Positions 43,197 through 54,689 of a DNA stretch of 64,000 nt are shown piece by piece; position 1 is the stretch's first letter; each line of letters opens with the position of its first letter. Origin of the DNA: Clavelina lepadiformis (lineage: Eukaryota > Chordata > Ascidiacea > Aplousobranchia > Clavelinidae). A model generated the notes under the pieces. The model saw nothing but the letters and a program-made list of their open reading frames with translations. It ran no database searches and had not been told where the DNA came from. Position numbers and translations under genes: made by a program. The stretch lies in assembly GCF_947623445.1 (NCBI RefSeq), contig NC_135248.1, positions 558,001 through 622,000 of the forward strand, written 5' to 3'.

Positions 43197-46100
43197 ATGG
43201 CAAACACTGGCGTTCGTCCTGATGGTTGGACTCCGAAAAATGACTGGGAAAATCAATCGAAAGAAAACGCTGAAGGTAAAAAATGATCTAGGCATTGACT
43301 TGATTGATGACCTGTGTTTTGTGTTCATCATCATCTTTGCAGAAACTCAACTACTGGTTTTCAACTCATTGTCACAGTTCTGTGAGCAGATTTGTGAGCC
43401 ACATTTCATTCACAAATTTTGTAATATCGCTCTTTTTTCTATAGAAAAGTCTCTTTTACTTTTGCACTTCTGTGTCAGGATCGAGTTTTGAGGAATCATT
43501 ATAGCATGAATTCTTTTCTATTACCTCATAACTCCTTCCTATTCAGGCCTTCAAGTCATAGTAAAAAAGTATGAGTGACTAGGGCCAATTTGCCAATACT
43601 TAAAATTTCGTGCAATTTTAGAGTCTGGACCTTAAGGTCTGATTTCCTTTATAATACCAATGTCTGTGATACCAAGTATATATAGTCTGAAATATTAACT
43701 GAATGGCAGCGATGTTCCACACTATCTCAGAGATGTGTGGTATAGCATTTCTGAACCAACCTCATTTGGAGTAGCAACTTCCTCCATAGAAATTTGTGTG
43801 CCCTTTTGTATGCATGCAGCCTGTGTCTTAGTGTGGCTGTGATTTTGAACTATTTGATACTTTGAACCCGTATTGAATATTTTTATAATTTTTTTTCCAG
43901 ATGAAGAGAGGAATGTTGAAGAGGAAGATAATAATTTGGTATGTGTGCAAACCACAGGGTGTATGACTTACTTTTGATGTGTTAGGCTCTTGTGTTATAT
44001 TGGTCTTCGCCCATGCAAGTTGAAAGCAGTGAGCTTGAGTCAAGTAAGAGGTTAATTGACCCCTTTCCAAGCTGAAACACAAATCTCATGAGTCGACGTT
44101 GAATGTGTTTCATGTAAAAACCATCGTTCCCTCAAATCTGAGTAATATTATGTCAAAGTCTGTTCTCATTGAAACATATGATTCTCAAATAACTCAGTGG
44201 ATTTTAAATTTTCTCTCACTACATGTGGCAATATTTCATGAACCTCGTTCGTTCATTGCTTTCTACTTCATAGCATGATTAATTAGCATTGGCACCAATG
44301 CTTGGTGTTGGTGGTTTCATGGCATTGTGGGGTTTAAATTTTGAAAAAGTGGTGGAACTAATAAAAACTGGAGTACTCTCATTGCATTTGTACAGGCCAC
44401 ATCGGTCCTCCCGTATTCAAGTTGAAAACATTGTAAAAAGTAAACCCAGTAAAATGAGAGTATGTTGGTATTGGTTCTGCATCAACTTATTTTTACTGGA
44501 AAAGCTGTTTTGGTAATATTTGAAAAATTTTCACCAAATACTAAGCTTGCAAATATTTAAGTCATTTTGTGCTCATTTCATATTTAGTAAATTAAATTGG
44601 AAAAATTCGACATTGATACTTCATACCACCACCAACACCCACGTGCCCTTAATATTGACGACAGGATCATATAGCACGGGTAACTAGGTCTGGTTCGCAC
44701 AGGAAGTGATATGTTTTTCTGCTATTTTATACAATTATGTGCTAAGCTATCCACTGTAAGCATTAGTGTATTGCATTCTTGTTTCAATATTATTGTGACA
44801 TGGAGCCAATGTAACACGTCTGAATGAATAAATAACTCAGCTTATGACGCCTCCTGAACGCTCGTGGAAAGATCGCGAAGAACGGCAGCAAGCGATCGAG
44901 TTATCTGACATTGCGTGCACTTCCTGCAGCTAACTGTACGCACTTCTTGTTCTTGACCAGGGTTTTTGTGCATTTTCGTGTATTCTTTGTGACTTGAAGC
45001 AAAAGCCTTAAATTTGATGATAATACCAAACACATTTTATTTTGTCTTCATTGGTTTTCATAGACATCAATACCTTAACTTAATGCACAAAAACCTTGCC
45101 GGTAAGTTAACAATAATTCAGAGAGCTTCTGTCTATTGAGCATCAACTTATTTTACAACTTATTTTGGAACTTCAATGAATTAAACAAGACAAAGTGCTC
45201 AAGTTGATTGTATTTGTTGGTGTTAACTTTTAAATCACTTCAAAACAAAACCACAGTTTTCTATCTCTGAATTATTATGATGGTTCTGATCAATCGAAAC
45301 TTGCACTAGAATGTGCCGGTCCTGTGCTCAATGTGTTCACTTCTTTGAATACATTTATTGTGAAGGTCATTAAATTTCTTCGCCAATGCGTACAACTTCA
45401 CTTTATTCTGGCTGGATTGTCAAACTCAATAAAACGTCATCAAACATTTCTCTTTTCTTTTTCATGTTCGTTGGTTGATCGACATTGTCATTTCACAACA
45501 CACAGAAGACTGGAAATGAAGAGAAAGTTGTTGAGGCGAGTATTTATGTAACTACACACACACATGCATGCACACACACGCGCATGTACGCACACACATG
45601 CAGCTCATTAAGTTTTGGTTGAATTTATTTTGCTTTCTGTGTAAAAGTAATTTGCACAAAGGGAGCAAGTGGGAATTTCTTTGTGACAACACAATGTAGT
45701 CTTTGTTATGTTATTCTTTTATTATGCTCAGAAGGTCAAAGGTCGATCGTCGAGTCGGAGTGAGAGTCCGAAACCAGTCAAGTTCAAGAAAGCGAAACGA
45801 GACCACCTTCGAAAGTGAGTCGCAAATCTTGCAGATTTTTTAACCCATCGTCTAAATATGTTTGATATTGACATAATTGGTGACGTGTGGAGAGTCAAGA
45901 GACTTGAACAACATGCTCGTATGACAATGAGGTTTTGTGACATCACAGTGCTCAAGCATATTTAAATGCACAGTCATGAAGTTAATAGAGAATAATTTAG
46001 CATCCTTGTGCATTGTTAAACTTGAACTTGTCAATGACAGGCGAAGTTCTGACGACAGCGACGACGAGAAGCGAGAGAAGAAATCGCGCAAAGGAGACAA

Positions 46101-49100
46101 AAAGAGAAGATCAAGGTGTGTAGCTGCTGCTTCTTCTCACTCTCCATCTTTAACCTTGGTGTTGTGAACGTATACAGGATGCAAAGTTTTGTGATTTATT
46201 CAGAAATATTTCTTTCTTTGTAGTTTTTTTGAAATTTGAAGCAGTTTTTACCTTTCCTGCCTCTAGTGAAGATGGCAATTGTGTAATTCATAATAATTCG
46301 TGCATCTTTGAAAATATGACTTTTATTAAAATATCCCAATTCCTGAATGACACGACTAAGCAATACTAGGTCTCCACGGCGACGAAGAAGTGCAAGTCAA
46401 CATCGCCATGACGACAATCGAAGCAGAAGAAGACGCAATGGCAGCAGAGAGCATCGTCGTAGGAGCAAAGAGAGAACACGAAAAAGGTGAATTTTCTAAA
46501 TTAAAGATATTGTCGAGTGAACATTTCATCAACGCGGAACTTAGCAGTGGCGCTTATTTCATTGGCGCCAATTTTTTACTATTTTCGACTCATTTTCGTT
46601 GCCATTGTTTTCAATCTACCTTAATCTGTTAAGGATATGGTTTGATCTATAAATTAACAATTGCTCTTGTGGCCATGCTGTTGTAATAATTATCACAGCA
46701 GCGATGTGATATAATCGCATTGAATAATAATATGTTGCTGCCACAAGTTGACGTCATAACAGCTGATTGTGTTCAAAGGTCACGATCTCGTAGCAGACGA
46801 AGATCATCGAGACACGACTCCTCATCACCCAAGCGAAGAGGGAAGTCTCGGAGGTATCTCCTGCTCAGCTTTTAGCTTAATTGTTAAAGCGATTGTTTGA
46901 AATTAATTTTTATCCTCAAGGTCACGTTCCAGGAGCAGGGATGGCAATAAATCGGATGATGAGAAGAAATCCTCCCCGAGGTAAGATATTTCTCGTAATC
47001 ATGTGGATGCGGATTATTAAACTTCTTGCTCAATTATGACATCACAGGAAGACAAAAGCTCGCTCGAGGTCTCGAAGCAGGAAACGATCCTCATCTCGGA
47101 GCAGGAGAAGAAGATCAAGATCCCGGGATCACAAATCGAGAAGGTTCGTGCTCGCCCATTGGTCTTTCATTTTTCTTGAGAGCAGGAGTGGTCGTTCTAC
47201 GGCCCGCAGGCCAGATCCAACGGGCAACATTAATTTGTCCGGCCCGTCTCACTGAATCACAAATGAGCTTATTGTATGGTAGTTTACTGAACAAAGTGGG
47301 AATTTGGCCCGTGATTGCGTTTTATGATTATATGGTCTTTTGTGAAAAAAGTTTGGTGACGCCTTCTCCAGAGGAAACGAGTAGTTTTGATCTCTATGGC
47401 AAACTAGCATCGCATGTGTGAAACCTGTCGTGCGTTTGTCAAAGTTTGCTTTGGCATCTGGCAAAGGAGTGTATCAGCCTTCTTCCCCTCAGATAACAGC
47501 AAAGTTATCAATACATTTGTGTGTTGTTCTTTCCACTAAAAAAGAATCAAAAAGTTATTGATCTCGATGGAACAAGTAAGCGTAATATTTACCCCACCTT
47601 GGAAACCAACCCCAGAGGAATGTGCTGGAATCGTAAGACTGTCTATGACGTGATAAACTCATAACATCATGACAAGGGCTGTTTGTTCTGGTCACTTTAA
47701 TGAGATGGCAGCTGTGAACTTGAACTTCATTGTTTGCTTTCAAGGTCACGGTCAAGGTCAAGGGGTCGAAGAAAGAAGGAAAGGTCAAAGTCACCACAGA
47801 GAGCTCCCTCCAAATCTCGAAGGTTTTTATCCAGAATATTTGACAATGATGTCACACATAGACATATAATAACCTAAAGAGGTGTTAAGATTTTGCAATC
47901 ACGTGACTCAACCTTGTTGTGTAGAAAAAGAAGTCGATCGGGATCGCCGTATCGCTTCGGGATGAACCAGGCGATGGATGCGCAGGAGAGACTCGCCAGG
48001 AGGTTGGAGAGAGCCAAGGAGCTCACCAAGATCAAAAAAGAAGAAGAAAGGAAGAAAATAGCCGAGAACTCCCTCCTAGGACTTAAAGACGACAAGTTGA
48101 AAGGTTAGTCAGTTCTATACTTGTGTTGAGTGTTCCACGACACACATCCTGCAAGCTGTTATCTTATCAGCGAATCGCAACCAAGTTCTTTAGTTTTTGA
48201 TAAAAGTAAATGTCTGTCGGTCAAACACATGCATATGACGCACAACCTGCACATTATCTTGTTATTGCAAATCCATCCTCGTGCCAACTCCATCCTTGAA
48301 TATTTCAGAGGCGATAGAGAAAGCGGCAAACCAGATTGTTGCCTCAGCCACTGGCCAGATAACTCCTCAGACCGTGCTCAGTGCTCAGGTAATGTGACTC
48401 GTATTGACTCATGCTGGCACGTTGTGACTTTCTTTTCACTACTTGTGTGCAAAGTAGGATGTTTGAAGCATGAAGTCTTGAAATGTATAGGACTTGCTCA
48501 TTTTTAAGCAATTTACTGATTTGCAAAATCACATAACTTGCCCTCCCTTTGACATTCAACTTTGATTTATCTCGCGTGTGATGGTTCCAGGCGGCTGCTC
48601 AGATGGACGCGCTGAAGAAGCAAGCGGAGGCAGAGACGGGCATCTCAGTGCCGTCCTACTACAACCCACTGGTGGTCAACCCCATGCAGTATGCCCAGCA
48701 ACAGGCGAAGAGGAAGAAGCTGTGGTCCAAGAAAGAGGTGACACAACTTGTGATCGTACGCCATTGTCTTTCTATTTAGAATTGTTGCAACAACACATGC
48801 GGTAATTTAAGGCTTGTGTGTGCAATTTTATACCATACCATAGATAGTAGGCGTGACCTATTACTACAATAAAGACCCTTATCGCTTATGGTGAAAGCCA
48901 CCTGGAATAAAATATATAATCATAACTCTGAGGTGGAAAAGTTGAAGTTTTGACTTTTCAACCAACCACACATGACATGTTGCTGTAATGTGACTTGCTG
49001 TGAGACTATGAACTACGTCGTTCTGCTCGTTTTGTCTCTTATACTGAGTTATGTCCGGTTTATTTATGTTGGTTGAGTTAAAACTTTGATGTGGTTCACA

Positions 49101-49838
49101 CAGGACACCGAGGTAGAAACGACGAGCAGCAAGGAACCAGGTGGTACTGGCATCTGGAGCAAGATGTCCCTGGGTGACAACAAGAGCGATGAAAAATTCG
49201 CCAAACTCATGGGAATCAAACACCAGGAGCAGGTAAGCTTCCGAATGCTTTTATGCGACAGCACTGTGATGATGTCAACGTCTAATCCAGAACATCTCGT
49301 ATCTCGATTATATCACCACCATGTCCATAACTCCTTCCTACACGAGTTACACAATACTTTGCGCCATATGACATATGACGTACGCTCAATTTTATCAGGA
49401 CATTTTGAAAAACTCGTCTAATGCCGCCCACATAGTGCTCCTGTGTCGCGGTTCATAACAAAACTTTGCATCCACTTAATTTTTACGTCATCACACAGAG
49501 TCCAGGAGAGAAAGTGGCAGATGAAGAAGCGAAGAAGAGGCAGGAATTGTTCTCCAACCTCGACCAACAATACGAGCAAGCCCGCGTCGTCACTCACACT
49601 CAGGTATGACGTCAGCTCACACACCGGGCTGCTCATTTACCGCGTATAGGCCGTGGCGTTGCGCGGAAGGTTTTCGTTATGTTTGCATTAGAAGAATTTG
49701 TGGTTTTGCTTCATAATATTTACGATTATTGCGTCACAGCGCGGCGCTGGACTCGGGTTCGCGTCGACCAATCCGAATACGTTGCTCGCTCAACAAGCCA
49801 ATCAGCAGCTCAATACGAATCTTCAGAACACCACGTGA
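43197..49838 (+). CDS. RSRC2: RSRC2, arginine/serine-rich coiled-coil protein 2 (multi-exon)
   Basis: A nuclear SR-like protein of the splicing machinery. The start MANTGVRPDGWTPKNDWENQ (43197-43275) is followed by an acidic exon (43901-43938). One or more 5' exons are unresolved (a candidate at 45506-45539 does not fit in phase). SR exons run 45732-45814, 46041-46115, 46370-46486, 46779-46853, 46921-46980, 47048-47143 and 47745-47822. The conserved part starts at 47925 (SGSPYRFGMNQAMDAQERLA) with a coiled coil RRLERAKELTKIKKEEER. It continues in 48309-48388 (ITPQTVLSAQ), 48591-48737 (GISVPSYYNPLVVNPMQYAQ, KRKKLW), 49104-49232 (KMSLGD, KFAKLMGIK), 49499-49603 (NLDQQYEQARVVTHTQ) and 49740-49838 (RGAGLGFAS). 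These match human RSRC2 blocks in order. Introns flanking the SR exons are all phase 2 inside an arginine codon. Confidence 0.9.
45553..45602. repeat. CA-type alternating purine-pyrimidine microsatellite
   Basis: About 50 bases of mixed ACAC, GCAT and GCGC steps, almost strictly alternating purine and pyrimidine, in an RSRC2 intron. Such tracts can adopt Z-DNA. Confidence 0.8.
47183..47300. mobile_element. hAT-type element fragment (CAGGAGTGGTCG end)
   Basis: It starts CAGGAGTGGTCGTTCTACGG and continues with CCCGCAGGCC and a later CCGGCCCG, the standard left end of a Charlie-like hAT MITE. I could not locate the matching right end or target duplication; the element may extend to about 47500. 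It lies in the RSRC2 intron after the exon ending 47143. Confidence 0.5.
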
Positions 49839-50639
49839 TGGTCCATCTTAAGCGTTACGCTTCACTGCCCACGGACTTGGCTGACCTCGTTTTAGCTTCT
49901 CGTTTGTCCATGGCGCCCTTTAAGTGCCACATTTGGACGCCACATGGATTTGAACAGTCACGTGTTTTGCGCAATATGTGCTGAGAATCAGCTTTTTACA
50001 AAGTTTTATTGTAAATGTCAGACGGAATTGTTCCGATGTTTTATGATGAAAAGGTTGTCGCAAGTAAAAGCATGATTTAAGTCTGTATTAAGCGATCTCG
50101 TCCTGCCTTCCCGGAAATGACGACATTATTTTCGTGTTACACATTCTACCGGAAATCAGTTTTTCCTCGAAAAGGAGGAACCGGCTGACTCCAATTTGTT
50201 TCCGAGAAGCGACAGATGTCTATGTGGCTGGAAGCTGTTCCTTCCAGGCCATATGGGAGCATAAGCTGCGTATATCAGGGCACAAAGGCTGAGTTAATCT
50301 CAATGTCTCTGCTTTCTCGTTCAATGGTGATGATTGGTTGGTGGCAGCAGTCAGTGTGTTACGTGAAATGGTTGAGTTTAGTGTAAACCGAGGTTAATTA
50401 GATTTGTAATTCTGCAAATGTATTAGGTTACTTATTTGTAAATGAACATTTACGCAGTAACACTGAGTATAAATACTAACATGCGCAATTGTCGAGTCAC
50501 TCACTGATTTTTCTTGTTAAATGTTCGCTCATAATTCTTGTGATGTCACAATAGAAAGCTCAGTTGAAGCCTGACTGAGTATTCACCAATTATTTATTGG
50601 TGTGGTGACCAACAAGATATTTCTAATTCTTCGTATTTT
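49839..50639. other. RSRC2 3' flank
   Basis: No supported gene. The stretch 50165-50255 weakly resembles 51525-51620 (shared GACNGATGTCNATGTGGC), hinting at a further decayed unit of the thiamin pyrophosphokinase cluster. Confidence 0.35.
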
Positions 50640-51140
50640 TTACGGAATGAAGAGTTACAGAAAGCAAGAAAATATCAACGATGTTTAATAAATTCTTACA
50701 TTCCGGTAGTGAGTTCTCACATCCAACCACCGAAGCTTTTACGGTATCTGAGACTAGTCTACATGGTTTCTAGGACAGCGTCATATGTATTATCAATTCA
50801 TTGTTTCAAGATTTTTACTGCGACAAAAATGATCAGAGCATCAATATAGCCTACAAAGCTTTGTTATCTGCCGTGCTTGGGCAGTCGTACGTTTGCGTTC
50901 TGCCAAATGGACGTCACGAAATGAACATTGGTCAGAGTTATGATGGAGAGTGATGTGGCACCATTCCACTGGCCGGGCCAGCAACAATCTTTACAACCGG
51001 TCTGCATTGGAATGTCACCAATTCTCGGATGAAATTTGGCGAACTTATCAGTTCTAGCAACAAGTTGGATGGCTCGGGAAAAGTAACAATAACCACAGAC
51101 AACAGCATTGTTTGGACAATGGATGTGGAAAAAATACCTG
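50640..51140 (+). pseudogene. Decayed copy of the first TPK paralogue (5' flank joined to C-terminal domain)
   Basis: From about 50861 to 51140 the sequence is close to 53326-53600, the thiamin-binding C-terminal domain of the gene at 52850. It retains GQSYVCVLP, GLHWNVTNSRMKFGELISSS and DGSGKVTITTD. The frame carries a stop in the GEWCG motif. Upstream, 50640-50840 resembles the 5' flank at 52680-52850, so the N-terminal half of the gene is deleted between the two homologous pieces. No intact product is possible. Confidence 0.85.
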
Positions 51141-51411
51141 ACATTATACAATATACAGACAAAGTGGCGACTGACCAGGCGATTTTATTTTAAAGTTCAT
51201 TATGGTTCAGTTATGCATATATGCAAAATTTCAAGAAAACACATCCACAATACGTTTGTGTTGCCAAGGTCACCAATTTTGCCTGCTTGGTCTTAATATC
51301 TATGTGTGTCACTTACATGGTCACATTCTATTCTTCCCGGCATGGGCATTATGCTTTGTCATTTCTTTCTATGATAATTCAACTTGTTAACCGATTTGAA
51401 AACAGTTAACG

Positions 51412-51620
51412 AACGAACATCTTTCACGCCGTAAAGAAGAACTTTGCAAACGTAGGAAAGAAGTTCACTCATGGCTTGATCAGCGGTGATTTTGACTCAT
51501 TGAAATGCCATCAATTATAGCAAGAATTTTCAAAAAAGGAGAAAACAGATTACGTGTTTCTTTCTTGGAACGTGACGGATGTCGATGTGGCGGGAAATTG
51601 TTTCTTGTCAAATTGCCCTT
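51412..51620 (+). pseudogene. Decayed copy of the second TPK paralogue (N-terminal piece)
   Basis: This aligns to 54083-54180 of the gene at 53907: it reads IFHAVKKNFANVGKK and then GLISGDFDSL, retaining the GDFDS motif, before stops. The spacer 51140-51410 also resembles 53600-53880. Together with the preceding pseudogene, the whole two-gene cassette was duplicated here and then lost large parts. Confidence 0.75.
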
Positions 51621-52849
51621 TAGTGCTGTCAACCAGTGTGTCAGACCGGTGTCTTCTCAAATTGTGGCCCCTGCTAAATATTGACCCCTTTGTGACGTAA
51701 TAAATTTATGCGTTCAATACGCAATGAGTTCTATACAGTACACAAGTAGCCTACAGAACTTCCAGACAGAAGTAGGCCAGCAACTGTAGCCAATAGCTAA
51801 CGGTATTTTGTTTGCCAGTTTACACGCGTTCAAGAAAAAGTTAGAGTATCATACAATTCAGCCACTGAATAGGGGTACGTTTTCTTCTGAGTCAAATCCT
51901 TTATCAGACAATCGATCTACGACGTCACCGAGGTGGGTCAATATTTGGCACTAACCGGAAATGAATCTTAACCTTTAAAACGGTTTGAGCGGATGTTTTT
52001 TGACCCAAACCAAACCGGAGTCCAATCTTTCTCCATTGAAACTACTTTTTCAGTACAATAATTTCGTCCAAGACTTATAGAAATTGTGTATCGGTTTGGT
52101 TATTTCAATACATAGAAAACCTAAATTAAAAAGTATCCACTCATGATGAAATTCCATGAGTTAACGGATTGCTACTTGGGCAATGTGGTTGAAGAAATGT
52201 ACAAAAGTAATTAGCTATAGGCCTAGATGATGTCATTCTAACCAGGAGCAAACCTCATATTAGCGAGCTTGCTGAACCTAAACCAGCAGCGGAATGAATG
52301 TTTGCACTCGACGTTTGCACTTTTGTACCAATGACACAAACCTGAGCCGGAGTTAAATCGTTTCCCACTGTGATTCTCGCGCTGGGCAGTTTTTTGATGT
52401 TGTTTTTCTTATTCTAATGTTGTAAAAGCAAAAATAGATCTTTCCACTATAGATTGAAGTAACGGTTTTTCATTGAAAACCTCTGACAATGTCCAGCTTT
52501 TTAGCATTGAAATTGAGTTTTACTCACTTTAAACTTTAAAGTATACTTCTAATTCGCATGACTTCATTGCTGGTAAATCTGGCTACAGCCCAAACACTTA
52601 TTTTTGTTTTTCGTCCTAATGTTAACAATAGAATTTCGGTGGACTTATTCTTGAATGAAAAAGTGAAAGTAAAAATTGAGGAATTACAGAATTTAATAAA
52701 AATATAAACCAATATCATGATATTCAATAACTTATTAAATTCTCACATTCCGATAATAAAAACTCTATAGAATAGGGGATATGATCTTCAGTGTTAAGTG
52801 ATTGGATATCACGTAATTTATTGCTTCAAGATCTTAAAATTATGCAGAA

Positions 52850-53605
52850 ATGGAAAATGACCAGAGAACCAATCAACAAGACAGTTGTGAAGATAAAAGG
52901 ATTTTTTCTCCACTTTCTTTCTTAGAAGATGATTCTGGAAATGACAAATTTCTTTCTGTTCTTGTTGGTGATGTTACCACCACTGGAGCAAGTGAAAGAT
53001 TTTCTAAACTTGTACGAAACGTTTGGAATAAATCGGGAATTAGAGCTTGTGTCGGATCTGGACAAAAATTTCTTTTCACTGATTCTGAAGAACCAATGCT
53101 GCCCTCTAACAGCAGTATTACTCAGGAGCCAAATGAAATGTTCTCGGAGAAAGACAATGAAATATTCTTACATTTGGAAACACTGATTCAACAAAGTCCC
53201 AAAGATTCAAGAAAGTTTTCAAAGGTCATAATCTTCAGCGACATGAACCTTCCATTGTTCAACCTCCTCATTTATATGCAGAGCATGCTAAGTTGCTCAC
53301 AAAAATGCCAGCACCCTCGTTTGTTGTTATCTGCCGTGCTTGGGCAGTCGTACGTTTGCGTTCTGCCGAGTGGACGTCACGAAATGAACATAGGCCAGAA
53401 TTATGATGGAGAGTGGTGTGGCATCATTCCACTGGCCGGGCCAGCAACTATCTCTACAACCGGTCTGCATTGGAATGTCACCAATTCTCGAATGAAATTT
53501 GGTGAACTTATCAGTTCTAGCAACAAGTTGGATGGCTCGGGAAAAGTAACAATAACCACAGACAATAGCATTGTTTGGACAATGGATGTGGCAAAATATA
53601 CCTGA
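52850..53605 (+). CDS. TPK paralogue A: thiamin-binding domain kept, catalytic motifs lost (251 aa, intronless)
   Basis: Thiamin pyrophosphokinase transfers pyrophosphate from ATP to thiamin. The C-terminal third is a well-kept TPK thiamin-binding domain: GEWCGIIPLAGPATISTTG, LHWNVTNSRMKFGELISSSN, DGSGKVTITTDNSIVWTMD. It includes the tryptophan of TTGLxWN that stacks on thiamin. The N-terminal domain is TPK-like only in outline (FLSVLVGDV, GIRACVGSGQKFLF). DGG reads VGSG, GDFDS is absent, TPDQxxTDF is absent, and GGLxGRxDH is replaced by FSDMNLPLFN. A stretch rich in Asn/Glu/Ser replaces the catalytic loop. The 251-codon frame is open without introns. As an isolated subunit it should be inactive. 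It lies 301 bases before paralogue B on the same strand. Confidence 0.85.
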   Translation: MENDQRTNQQDSCEDKRIFSPLSFLEDDSGNDKFLSVLVGDVTTTGASERFSKLVRNVWNKSGIRACVGSGQKFLFTDSEEPMLPSNSSITQEPNEMFSEKDNEIFLHLETLIQQSPKDSRKFSKVIIFSDMNLPLFNLLIYMQSMLSCSQKCQHPRLLLSAVLGQSYVCVLPSGRHEMNIGQNYDGEWCGIIPLAGPATISTTGLHWNVTNSRMKFGELISSSNKLDGSGKVTITTDNSIVWTMDVAKYT

Positions 53606-53906
53606 TATTTTCATAATCTATTATGGTGCAATTATGCAAAGTGAGAAATTCAACTGAAAATATGCAATGCATGTGTTGCCAATTTCTACGATTTTATTTC
53701 AGTCGTACAATATAATACAAAGGCAATTACATTTCCTTTTATTCACCATTGGCATTACGCATTTTTATTTATTTTTTTATGTGTTCAGTTGTGATTAATT
53801 TATTTCATAGCTGTTCCCACAGATATGTTTCCTCATAGTTTCTCCATTTTGAATCCCTGCCATCCATTTGTTCCAGGTTGGTTGTAGGCGCGTGCGCAAT
53901 ATAGCA

Positions 53907-54689
53907 ATGAGCACAGAACTTGTTACATTTAAGTTTTTGGATTCTTCGCTTGATGACAATGTTGTTCTCGTTCTCTTGAACCAGACATGGGTGTCACCAG
54001 AAGATGGCGATAGCGCATGCTACAGCAGATTTAAGAGATTGTGGGATAACGCCGTGTTCAAAGCTGCCGTAGACGGCGGCACAAACATCCTTCACGCCGT
54101 GAATAAGAATCTTGCGAACGGAGGAAAAACGCTTATTCCTGACTTGATCAGCGGTGACTTTGACTCGATTGATGTTTCTTTGCTCGATTTTTATCAGAGT
54201 CAGGGTGTAGAAGTCGTGCGGACACCAGACCAAAACTTCACAGACTTCACAAAGTGCATCAGAATTATCGCCGAGAAATACGACAGTGGTCAGATCCCAG
54301 CAAGTGTAACGGACATTGTTTGTTTATTGGGGCAGGCTGAGCGCTTTGACCACACGATGGCGAACATTAACACATTGTACGAAGCAAATTCATTGTTGCC
54401 AAGTTCTGTTCGTGTCACTTTACTCTTGAAAGACTCGTCTGTCTGTTTGCTGCGTCCCGGACTCACAACAATTCAGAAACCTTGCAATGGCGCCACCCGA
54501 TGTGGACTATTTGCAGTTGGAAACCCTGCAGATGTCTCAACGAATGGGTTTAAAGTGGATCTGAGGAGCGCTTCCCTAAACTTTCACTCACTGATGAGAA
54601 ATTGGTTTGAATTTGACCAAGAGATGGCGACAGTGAGCACTGATAGTGAGTTGGTTTTAGTTTTGCCGCTTTGTTGTAACGACACCTGA
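53907..54689 (+). CDS. TPK1: TPK paralogue B: catalytic aspartates kept, thiamin-binding half diverged (260 aa, intronless)
   Basis: The start MSTELVTFKF is chosen over the upstream in-frame ATG at 53868, whose extra 13 residues (rich in Arg/Cys) do not look conserved. The N-terminal Rossmann-like domain keeps family motifs in order: FKAAVDGGTNIL (DGG), PDLISGDFDSID, RTPDQNFTDFTKC and LLGQAERFDHTMANINTLYE (RxDH). The C-terminal domain is recognisable (CGLFAVGNPADVSTNGFKVD) but has lost the TTGLxWN tryptophan, the SxSN motif and the terminal LLWT. Those positions read TNGFKVDL, RNWFEFD and LVLVLPL. The frame is uninterrupted and single-exon in an otherwise intron-rich region, which suggests origin by retroposition. 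Whether it is active alone is doubtful. Confidence 0.87.
   Translation: MSTELVTFKFLDSSLDDNVVLVLLNQTWVSPEDGDSACYSRFKRLWDNAVFKAAVDGGTNILHAVNKNLANGGKTLIPDLISGDFDSIDVSLLDFYQSQGVEVVRTPDQNFTDFTKCIRIIAEKYDSGQIPASVTDIVCLLGQAERFDHTMANINTLYEANSLLPSSVRVTLLLKDSSVCLLRPGLTTIQKPCNGATRCGLFAVGNPADVSTNGFKVDLRSASLNFHSLMRNWFEFDQEMATVSTDSELVLVLPLCCNDT

Noticed and set aside
44395-44460. Possible extra RSRC2 exon after GTACAG
   Set aside because: Its phase does not fit the preceding exon and the peptide is not like RSRC2, though the 5' exon set of this gene is not fully resolved.
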